Source: CAYVHB01 sp964450865 (lineage in GTDB: Bacteria; Bacillota; Clostridia; Saccharofermentanales; UBA5734). Taken from it: a stretch of DNA of 57,256 bases. This document shows, one piece after another, positions 42,018 to 50,299 of this stretch. The DNA is taken from the NCBI GenBank assembly GCA_964450865.1, contig CAYVHB010000020.1:1-57256 (forward strand), in the 5' to 3' direction. The position numbers were made by a program, and so were the translations under genes. The notes below the pieces were generated by a model. That model was not told the origin of the DNA, did not search any database, and saw nothing but the letters and a program-made list of their open reading frames with translations. The number at the start of each line of letters is the position of its first letter. The first letter of the stretch is position 1.

Positions 42018-44408
42018 ATGCGCGTACAAACAATTTTTAGTCCCGATGATCTGCATCGTCTGGCAAAAGCCAGGTTTGCCGAGGAACGAACCACCCATCG
42101 ATTGGATGGCTGGTTTCTCACCAAGGAGATTGCCAGGGCTTGTGCCGGGAAATATGATAACCTGCCAGCTGCCTTGCAGGCTGCTGAGACTTTGCGCGAA
42201 ATCGCCAGGACCCTGCCGGTCTCAATCAGTGAACATGCCATTTTTGCCGGAACCCAGAATGATTCGTTTGCCCGGTCATATGCCTTGATCAATCCGGCCT
42301 TCAAAGTCGATTCATTTACCGGCTATTGCGACCCGACTGCTGTATATAATGATATTGAACCAGATGAAAACCTGTCGGCTGAAAGAATCGCTGACCTTTG
42401 TGACTATACAAAAAACTCGGAATTTTCACGCGAGCTCAGTAAAACCTACGAAAAAGTTCAAGACAGTACTTCAGAAGCCGTTTTCTTTATCGAGCAGGTG
42501 ACTGGCCATTTAATTCCTGATTTTAAGCCGGTCCTCGCTGAAGGCATCGCCAGCCTGAGCGCTAAAATCGCACTGAAAAAGTCTGCCACCATGGATGAAG
42601 ATATAAAGAATTACTATGCGGCGATGGATGTGGCCATGGATGCGATTCTTGTGCTGGCCGACCGGTACGCAGACTGTGCCGCCAGTCTGAAGCAAGAAGC
42701 TCAGGGCCAGCGCAAAGATGCCCTGATCCTGATGGAGCATACTTTAAGGCGGATACCGCGCGAGGGCGCGCGCAACCTGTATGAGGCCATCCAGTCTTTT
42801 ACACTGCTGTGGCAGATGATGTGCCTTGAACAAGCGCCTAACCCATTCGCGTTTTCCGTCGGCAATGCTGACAGGATCTTTGAACCCTATCGGGCGATGG
42901 AAGGATTGAGCCGGGAAGACACTGCAGCGCTTTTCAAGCATTTTCTTGTGTTTTTCAATGTAGGGGACCGCAGTTGGGCCATATCGCAGAATATCATTGT
43001 CAGCGGCAAGGATGTCGGCGACAAGGACCTTACAAATCCGGCCAGCTATGCGTTGCTGGATGCGTATTACGAAATGAATCTGCCGCAGCCCATTTTATCC
43101 GTGAAACTGCATCAGCATACTCCTCAGGAACTGTATCAAAGTCTTGGCCGCTTTTTCTTTACCCCGGGCTGCCTGACCCCTTCATTATTCAATGATGACT
43201 CGCTTTTCGAGGTGCTGGCCGCAGCTGAGGTTGAGAAAGCAGACCTTGAAAATTACTCAATTGCCGGCTGTCAGGAGCCTCTGATCATGGGCCAGGATAA
43301 TGGCAATACGACCAACAGCTGGCTGAATCTGGCGAAAATACTTGAACTGACAATTCAGGGGGGAATTTCCGGGATTACCGGGAAAAAGCTTGGTTTGAGC
43401 TATTCTGAGCTTGATGTTCCCGGCGGAAGCGCAAATTCTGTGCTGGCGCATATCCGGGATGCTTTTTATCGCCAGGTTGACTATTTCACGGATAAGATGG
43501 TTGATGCAGCGAATGGGGCTTCTGCGGCGATATCTTTGCTGCCGGTTCCTTTTCTTTCGACCTTCATGGGCGGCGTGGAGTCTGGCATCGATATGCGGGA
43601 CACCAAAAAGCAAGGAACTAAATATAATGGCAGTGGTTGTCTCATTCATGGTCTATCGATCATCGCCGATTCTTTTGTCGCGATCGACAGCCTCCTTGCC
43701 GAACGCCCGCAGGATGCCGCCAGACTTTTGCACGCGCTGAAGACCAACTATGCCCACGATGAGGAGCTCCGCCAGTATCTGCTTCAGTGTGCCAAATATG
43801 GCAACAACGTCAAGGCAGTCGACCTGGAGGCCAGGGAAATAGCCACAAGAATTAATGAATTGGTTGCCAGCAAGAAAAACTATCTGGGGAATCCGTTCCG
43901 GCCTGACTGGTCCTCGCCTTCGACGCATCTGCTGTACGGGTACTGGGTTGGCGCAACGCCGGACGGAAGAAAATCCAGGGAAATGCTTGGTTATGGCATT
44001 GATCCTTTATTCGGAGATGCTCACCAGGGCATGGGCTTCCGGGTTCTGTCGAATATGAAGCTGCCTTTCAAAGGTATGAATGGTGGCTATGCTTCCCACT
44101 TTGGCATTGATCCAAATTATTTTTCCGGTAAAAGCTTTGCAGAAAAGGGCATTGAATTTCGTGACAAGGTTATAAACCCGCTTTTCTTTAATCGCCTGAA
44201 TCAGGACACGGCGCCATTCTATCTGTATGTCAATGTTACGACACCGGAGACTTTGCGCAAGGTTCTGAAAAATCCGGGGAAGTATGCCCCCAGTGGTGTT
44301 TATATCATGCGTATCCATGGAACCTTCGTGAATTTCCTGGATTTATCGCCGGAAATTCAAGAGGATATCATCAGGCGGCTTGACCTTCGATCAACAAGCC
44401 TGGCATAA
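42018..44408 (+). CDS. Glycyl radical enzyme of the PFL/diol-dehydratase superfamily, substrate unknown
   Basis: 796 residues. ATG 42018 is preferred because GGGGGA lies six bases upstream (ATG 42012 is too close). The thiyl cysteine is Cys418 in IAGCQEP with Glu420, and the radical glycine is Gly768 in RIHGTFVNF, 28 residues from the end as expected. Canonical motifs would be GCVEP and RVSGY. Glycerol and propanediol dehydratases and choline lyase continue GCVEP...GWHD with an Asp 14 residues after Cys. Here the corresponding position is in GNTTNSW, so that Asp is absent. Combined with a sugar-type regulator and an FGGY sugar kinase in the operon, a carbohydrate or polyol elimination or cleavage reaction is likely, but the substrate is not known to me. 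Confidence 0.88.
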   Translation: MRVQTIFSPDDLHRLAKARFAEERTTHRLDGWFLTKEIARACAGKYDNLPAALQAAETLREIARTLPVSISEHAIFAGTQNDSFARSYALINPAFKVDSFTGYCDPTAVYNDIEPDENLSAERIADLCDYTKNSEFSRELSKTYEKVQDSTSEAVFFIEQVTGHLIPDFKPVLAEGIASLSAKIALKKSATMDEDIKNYYAAMDVAMDAILVLADRYADCAASLKQEAQGQRKDALILMEHTLRRIPREGARNLYEAIQSFTLLWQMMCLEQAPNPFAFSVGNADRIFEPYRAMEGLSREDTAALFKHFLVFFNVGDRSWAISQNIIVSGKDVGDKDLTNPASYALLDAYYEMNLPQPILSVKLHQHTPQELYQSLGRFFFTPGCLTPSLFNDDSLFEVLAAAEVEKADLENYSIAGCQEPLIMGQDNGNTTNSWLNLAKILELTIQGGISGITGKKLGLSYSELDVPGGSANSVLAHIRDAFYRQVDYFTDKMVDAANGASAAISLLPVPFLSTFMGGVESGIDMRDTKKQGTKYNGSGCLIHGLSIIADSFVAIDSLLAERPQDAARLLHALKTNYAHDEELRQYLLQCAKYGNNVKAVDLEAREIATRINELVASKKNYLGNPFRPDWSSPSTHLLYGYWVGATPDGRKSREMLGYGIDPLFGDAHQGMGFRVLSNMKLPFKGMNGGYASHFGIDPNYFSGKSFAEKGIEFRDKVINPLFFNRLNQDTAPFYLYVNVTTPETLRKVLKNPGKYAPSGVYIMRIHGTFVNFLDLSPEIQEDIIRRLDLRSTSLA

Positions 44409-44439
44409 CCTGGAACATAACCTGGAATAGGGTGAAGAG

Positions 44440-45486
44440 ATGGACAACAACCGCCTATATATGAGCCTGAAAAATAAAATCTGCGAAAAAATATACCGCG
44501 GCATCTATCAGGACGGAGAAAATATCCCCCCGGAACGAACCCTGGCCGATAACCTCGAAGTCAGCCGTGTCACGGTGCGGAAGGCTTTGGATTTGCTGGA
44601 GAAGGACGGCATACTGGAGCGTGTACAGGGAAGCGGCAACATTGTCAGGCTGCATGAGACCGGCTATGAAGGGAACATGGATATCATTGCCCTTCTGGCG
44701 CCGGCCCAAAATCCTTTCTTTTCGACCTTTATCGATTACTTTCAGCGAAACGCCGAAAACAACGATTCGCTTGTGTTGTTTAAACAGAATCCAAGGAATG
44801 AGCGGATTGAAGACAGTCTCTTCAAACTTTTTCAAAAGAATATCCGCAACGCCGTGATCTGGCTTGAGGATATGCAACTTGATGTCGAATATATCCGGCG
44901 ACTGCGTGGCCTGGGCATGAATATGGTATTTTTCGACATGGCATTGCCGACGCCTTACGCCGATTGCGTCTTGCTTGACAACGGGGCGGCCATTTCAGCA
45001 CTCTATGCTTATTTACAGCAGAAAGGTGCCAGAAATATTCGATATGTCGGCTGGGATAATTTTAATCTGACCAGCGTCAGGGAACGTGAAAGCGGTTTTG
45101 CAGAACTGGACGCCCATCATAGCAATCCCTTTCATGTTTCCTGGTCCAATAAAAACATTTTACCATCACTCATGGAGACGTTCGCCAAACGGTTATTCAC
45201 CAATCGGCTTATATCAGAAAAAGAATACCCTGACGGGATCATTTGTGGCGACGGAGAGATTGGCATTGCGCTCAAAAAGTCATTTCTAGCCAGCGGAATC
45301 GATGATATTCTTCTCGCCTCGATCGATGATTTCCCGGAGTCCAGTACGCTTTCTTTAAGTGTCTACATGCAAGCCTTTGATCAGCTGGCCCAGAAAGTTT
45401 ATGAATGCCTGATGGCCCAAAACACAGCAACCGAAAAATGGCGAGCCTCGATTTACCCGATTAAAGGAAAACTCATTGAACGGTAA
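44440..45486 (+). CDS. GntR-type regulator with LacI-like sugar sensor (AraR-like)
   Basis: 348 residues. N-terminal GntR winged helix (IYRGIYQDGENIPPERTLADNLEVSRVTVRKALDLLEKDGILERVQGSGNIV), then a periplasmic-binding-like sensor (IIALLAPAQNPFFSTFIDYF, NIRYVGWDN, PDGIICGDGEIGIAL, LLASIDDF). This combination is that of AraR-type repressors that respond to sugars. GGTGAAGAG precedes the ATG. It lies between the glycyl radical enzyme and the kinase and probably represses the operon through the palindrome at 40901-40931, with the substrate or a phosphorylated sugar as inducer. Confidence 0.88.
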   Translation: MDNNRLYMSLKNKICEKIYRGIYQDGENIPPERTLADNLEVSRVTVRKALDLLEKDGILERVQGSGNIVRLHETGYEGNMDIIALLAPAQNPFFSTFIDYFQRNAENNDSLVLFKQNPRNERIEDSLFKLFQKNIRNAVIWLEDMQLDVEYIRRLRGLGMNMVFFDMALPTPYADCVLLDNGAAISALYAYLQQKGARNIRYVGWDNFNLTSVRERESGFAELDAHHSNPFHVSWSNKNILPSLMETFAKRLFTNRLISEKEYPDGIICGDGEIGIALKKSFLASGIDDILLASIDDFPESSTLSLSVYMQAFDQLAQKVYECLMAQNTATEKWRASIYPIKGKLIER

Positions 45487-45541
45487 AATGATCAACAGCC
45501 AAAATGAAGAAACGGTATTCGATTGATTGAGGGCGGCAAAA

Positions 45542-47020
45542 ATGTCATATTTAATGGGAATTGATCTTGGAACGTCCAGTGTAAAAGCAGTCGTCATGGG
45601 CCTGGATGGAACAATTGTCGGATTGGGGCAGGAAGGCTATGATGTGCAAACGCCCGCGCCGGGTTATGCCGAACAGGATATCGACCTGTTGTGGCAGGCC
45701 ACGGCTCGTGTCATCAGGCAGGCCATTGTCCGGGCCGGCATCAACCCGGCCAATATCAAGGGGATCGGCTTATCCGGGCAAATGCATGGCCTGGTTTTGC
45801 TTGACAAACAGAAGAAGCCAGTCCGGCCGGCCATCATCTGGGCTGATCAAAGATCGCAGAAACAAATTGAAAGCATCTACGCGACAATCGGCAAGGATGA
45901 ATTCAGGAAAATCACCCTGAATTCACTCAGCACAGGCTTTTTTATTTGTTCTTTAATGTGGGTCAGGGACAATGAGCCGGAAAATTACCGCAGAACCCGT
46001 CAAGCGATTCTCCCCAAGGACTATATCCGGTATAAGCTGTGCGGCGAGCTGGCAACGGATGTAACAGATGCGTCCTCAACCGTTATTTTTGACACCGCTA
46101 AAAGAACCTGGGCCTATGACATCATTGCAAAAATTGGCATCAATCCGGCCCTGTTTCCAGATCCTCATGAGGCTTATCAGGTTGCTGGTGATGTAACCCG
46201 CGAATGTGCAGAAAGAACGGGACTTTGCTACAAGATCCCGGTTGTTTTTGGCGGCGGCGATGCTTTAATGCATTCCGTCGGCAATGGCATTATCAGGCCG
46301 GGAGTCATTTCAGCCAATATCGGCACCGCCAGCCAGCTATCCAGCGCCGTCAATACCCCTGTATTTGACAGTCAATTCAGAACCAACACATTTTGTCATG
46401 TGCAGGATAATCTATGGATTATTTTCGGCGGGCATTTGAATGGCGGAATCGTCCTGAAATGGCTGAGAAATAATTTCTTCCCCCATTTGTCTTATCAGGA
46501 ATTCGACCGGGTGGCCGAAGAAATTCCGGCCGGATCTGAGGGGACTATTTTCCTGCCGTATCTTTCCGGAGAGCGGACCCCTTACCTTGATGCGTCCGCC
46601 AAAGGTATCTATTTCGGAATGACCTTAAGACACAACTATAAACATATGATCCGGGCCGCCATGGAGGGTGTAGTCCTGTCAATGAGACTATCCCTTGAAA
46701 TATTTAACGCGCTGAACATCCCGGTCGAACGGATCATCGCTTCAGGCGGCGGAGCCAGAAGCAGTCTTTGGCTGCACATGCAGGCTGATATATTAAATGC
46801 CCCGATCTACACCGTTTCCGGCCGCGAGGAAGCATGCACCGGGGCAGCGATCATGGCGGGGGTTGGCGTTAAAATATTTTCATCTGTTGAGCAAGCCTGT
46901 GCACAGATCGTTCAATACAATCCCCATATTACAATGCCAAAATCCGAAAATGCAAAAGCCTATAATGAAACTTTTGAAAAATTCAAATTATTATATACGG
47001 CCAATAAGAATTTATTTTAA
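45542..47020 (+). CDS. FGGY-family carbohydrate kinase (xylulokinase-like)
   Basis: 492 residues with GIDLGTSSVKAV phosphate-binding loop at the N-terminus, GLSGQMHGLVLLD and IIWADQRS substrate region, GGGDALMHSVGNG, and the C-terminal ATP site FLPYLSGERTPYLD and RIIASGGGARSSLWLHMQADIL. These are xylulokinase (XylB) hallmarks. It phosphorylates a ketose or similar sugar in the cytoplasm. In this operon it should act before or after the glycyl radical enzyme. GGGCGGCAAAA precedes the ATG; a 53-bp gap separates it from the regulator. The substrate may differ from xylulose. Confidence 0.9.
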   Translation: MSYLMGIDLGTSSVKAVVMGLDGTIVGLGQEGYDVQTPAPGYAEQDIDLLWQATARVIRQAIVRAGINPANIKGIGLSGQMHGLVLLDKQKKPVRPAIIWADQRSQKQIESIYATIGKDEFRKITLNSLSTGFFICSLMWVRDNEPENYRRTRQAILPKDYIRYKLCGELATDVTDASSTVIFDTAKRTWAYDIIAKIGINPALFPDPHEAYQVAGDVTRECAERTGLCYKIPVVFGGGDALMHSVGNGIIRPGVISANIGTASQLSSAVNTPVFDSQFRTNTFCHVQDNLWIIFGGHLNGGIVLKWLRNNFFPHLSYQEFDRVAEEIPAGSEGTIFLPYLSGERTPYLDASAKGIYFGMTLRHNYKHMIRAAMEGVVLSMRLSLEIFNALNIPVERIIASGGGARSSLWLHMQADILNAPIYTVSGREEACTGAAIMAGVGVKIFSSVEQACAQIVQYNPHITMPKSENAKAYNETFEKFKLLYTANKNLF

Positions 47021-47438
47021 AAGAGAGCGCGGCTTGCATATAATTTGCGGCTACCCGCTTCCTCTCGCAAATGAAAAGGGAACCTTGATAATCCCGTGTG
47101 TCAACTGCAAGGATTCTCCGTTGGATCAACTTTCTCCAGGCCCGGACTCGCGCTTGTGCTGCAAAGACAGCAGAAAACTATCACCGCCAGATACATCTAG
47201 CCATTACATGCGTGGCGAAGCATTAGAGAATAAAGTCGACTTCCAGAGCGGCTACCGTGAATTCAAAGACGGGTAAATATTGGTTGAGTGTTTTTCGCAG
47301 GCCGATCTTGTTGCCTGCGGCCAGGGTGGTCGAGACTGCCAGGGCCAACAACTGCCGACCATCCGACTTCTTGCCTGTGATCCAGGCAGCTGGCGCCAGG
47401 GGGTAGCTGAGAGCAACGGGTGGTGCCTGGTCCCGGGG
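47021..47438. other. Gap without a recognisable gene; open frame behind the ABC stop
   Basis: No confident gene. On the minus strand the frame of the ABC gene stays open for 71 codons past its TGA (47439-47441) to TAA 47223-47225 and looks protein-like (PVALSYPLAPAAWITGKK, GRQLLALAVSTTLAAGNK) but has no start and I do not recognise it. On the plus strand a frame ending at 47276 contains CVNCKDSPLDQ and RLCCKDSRK, also unplaced. Possibly fragments of lost genes. Confidence 0.35.
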
Positions 47439-50206
47439 TCATGCCAGCTGGCGTGAGGCGAGTTCGTAGAAACGTCCGTTTTGGGCCATCAGTTCCTGAT
47501 AGCTGCCCTGTTCGATGATCCNNNNNNNNNNNNNNNNNNNNNNNNNNNNNNNNNNNNNNNNNNNNNNNNNNNNNNNNNNNNNNNNNNNNNNNNNNNNNNN
47601 NNNNNNNNNNNNNNNNNNNNNTAGAAACGTCCGTTTTGGGCCATCAGTTCCTGATAGCTGCCCTGTTCGATGATCCGGCCGGCTTCCATGACGATGATCC
47701 GGTCGCAGCCAATGATGGTGGAGAGGCGATGGGCGATGACGACACGGGTTGAGTGCAGCTTGGCCAGGGCTTCAGTCACGAGCGCCTGAGTGGTATTATC
47801 GAGGGCGCTCGTCGCCTCGTCAAAGAACAGGATCCGCGGGCGGTTGACGATGGCCCGGGCGATCAGGATGCGTTGCAGCTGGCCACCGGAGATTGTGCCG
47901 GCATTCTCGGCCAGCATGGTGGACAGCCCCATGGGCATGCGGGCGATGTCCGGTCCAAGCCCGACTTCGGCGATGACGGCTTCGACCTGGGCCCGATTCA
48001 CCTGCGGAGCCGTGATGGTGATATTATCATAGATCGTGCCGGCGATCAGCTTGCCGTCCTGGAGCACGACGCCGAATTTCTTGCGCAGTTCCCGCTTGTC
48101 CAGGCTGTCGATATCCCGGCCGTCGTAATAGATTTTTCCGGTCTGCGGCTTCTCGAAACCCAGCAGCAGCTTGAGCAAGGTGCTCTTGCCGCAGCCGGAG
48201 GCCCCGACAATGCCGATATACTCGCCGGGCTGGATGTGTAAAGAGATGTCCTGCAGCACGTTGCCGATCGCCGGATTGTAACTGAACGTCACGTTCAGGA
48301 CCTCGATTTCGCCATTGATCCGGCCCGGCAGCTCAGTGTCCTCCGTGGTCTCCGGCAAGGTCTCAAGCAGGGGCCGCAGCCGTTCGTAAAGGGGTCCGGC
48401 CGAGCCCATGGCGGTCAGGTTCTGGGCGACCGTGAGCACGGCTGCCGAGAACGCGCTAAAGGCTGCGGTGAAAGCCGAGAACGCACCCAGGGACAGCTGC
48501 ATGCCGCTGATGATCGTCCAGGCATAGAAGGCGAGAGAAAAAACTGCGGTCATGGCGGTGATGAGGGTCGTGGAGGCCAGGGTGAGTTTCTGGCTCGCCT
48601 GGTCCATACGCCGGGACTGAATATAGGGCTTCAGATATTCATGGATGGCCCGGTTCTCGATGCCGGCAATGCGGATCTTGGCAATACCATTCAGGATCTG
48701 GTACATGAAGGAATTAGCCCGGGCGTCCGATTCGAGCAGCTGTGCCTGGCATTGGATCTGTTTCCTGGCCAGAATCAGGACGGCGCCCACGGTAAGGGCC
48801 AGCAGGGCCAGGGCCAGCCAGGTGAGGGCGGCCGAGTAGCTGAACATGCCAAGCAGGTAGACCAGGCCGCACAAGGCGCTGAGCCAGCCCGTGATGACTG
48901 CCGCCGTAAAGAGCCGGAACAGGGCGTTGATATCGATGGCGCGCTGGGCCAGGTCGGCGCAGTCATACTTGCGGAAAAAGCTTTCCGGCAGGTTGAAAAT
49001 CCGGTCGATGACCGCATGGAAAAGCGCGTATTTCGCCGTGGACAAGGTGCGCTGGGCCGCCAGGTTTTTTACAACATGAAAGCCGATGCTGCCGATCATG
49101 GCACTGATCAGCACCCAGCTGACCTGCAGAAGCGTGGCAGCGTTGCCAAGGGGTATGAACGTGTCATATAACCGGCTGCTCATCCAGGGGATCAGCAAGG
49201 CGACCAGGATGCTGACGAGGGATAAAGCGATCAGCCGGACAACGTCTCCGGTGTAGATGTCCTTGAAAATGAAGCGGATGAGATCCCTCAGCCCCACCGG
49301 CCTGGCTGGCAAGGGCCTGTAGATCATATAGGCCTGGGGTGCCAGGGTCCGGGCGTATCCGGCATCCAGGATCCGGGTGACACCGGTTTCCGGATCCCAG
49401 ATCTTGTACCTGGACGGGCTGACCGGCCAACAGGTTACCGCTTTTTTCCCTTCCTGGGTAAAAGCAATGAGAGATCCGGTGTCCTGTTTGTACCATGGGC
49501 CAGTCAGGATGATCTCGCGCACCGGGAAACGCGAGACCCGGGCCACATCCTCAATGGTGAAGTTAGGTCCGGCACTGGACTGGATGTCTTCGAGGGTGGC
49601 GATCGTCATGCCCCGAACGGCACACAGATAGGCCAGGGCATCATACAGCCGGTGGCCAGTCGGGTGGGGCAGGGGCTTCCTGGCTGCCTTCTTGAAAAAG
49701 TTGGCGATCATCTGCAGGCCGCCCTGGTAGGCAGCGGCCTGTTCTTGTTCGGTGACATAGAGATTACGAAGCTCGGTCACTTCATTCAGGCGGTACTGCT
49801 CGGTGACGCACTCCTCAAAGCTGAGGAATTCGCCGCTCAGCATTTTCGCCCTTCTGACGAATTCTCGGCACAGGTCCTCGTCGCATGCGCAGGGCAGCGC
49901 TTTTATTTCTGCCGTGTCGAGAGCGACCAGGCCAAAACGCCAGTCCCAGACTTCGCCCAGCTCGGCATTAAAGCGTTTGTCGATGGCGAAACTGGGCAGG
50001 ATTTCACCGGGGGACGCCTTGTAAAGCAGATAGCGGCGGCCCGGTTTGTCGTTGACAATTGGCATGACATAAACAAGCACCTGCCCCGACACGACCTCAT
50101 AGGCTGTCAGGGGATTTTCGGTCAAGTGAATGGCTCCGCCGTGGAGGATGAAATTTCCAGCGTCCTTGAGCATGTTCGCGTTCACCCCCATGAACCGGCT
50201 CTGCAT
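47439..50206 (-). CDS. NHLM-type peptide exporter, second ABC permease/ATPase (no peptidase), interrupted by an artificial N-run
   Basis: About 870 residues once the false gap at 47522-47621 is closed: the sequence ...MAQNGRF then continues YELASRQLA-stop at 47439. The N-terminal 280 residues are a cyclic-nucleotide-binding-like or sensory region (YEVVSGQVLVYVMPI, ASPGEILPSFA) without Cys protease motifs. Six membrane helices follow, then an ABC domain (GASGCGKSTLL, ISGGQLQRILIARAI, ILFFDEATSALD). This layout matches the peptidase-lacking ABC protein of nitrile-hydratase-leader (NHLM) microcin export systems. The start is uncertain: ATG 50206, 50191 or 50173 are possible and none has a clear ribosome binding site. 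Confidence 0.82.
47522..47621. other. Artificial assembly gap (100 N) flanked by a 55-bp overlap
   Basis: The 55 bases before the gap (47467-47521) are identical to the 55 bases after it (47622-47676). Two contigs overlapping by 55 bases were joined with a fixed 100-N spacer. Removing 155 bases restores the ABC gene frame. Confidence 0.95.
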
Positions 50207-50210
50207 CTGG

Positions 50211-50294
50211 CACCCGGCCGCCCGCGCCCGGTTTTGCCAATGCGACGAACAACCACGGGATCCGGACGATACACCCGGCCGCCCGTGCCCGGTT
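50211..50294. repeat. Two 23-bp direct repeats between the two ABC genes
   Basis: cacccggccgcccgcgcccg(gtt) at 50211-50233 and the same with one change at 50272-50294, 61 bp apart. They fill the 93-bp space between the peptidase-ABC stop (50300) and the second ABC start. GC content is very high, and a structured intercistronic RNA is possible. Confidence 0.7.
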
Positions 50295-50299
50295 GTCCC

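Noticed and set aside
46797..47276. Plus-strand frame with CVNC and CCKD overlapping the kinase end
   Set aside because: Mostly an out-of-frame shadow of the kinase; the tail is unexplained but has no start of its own.
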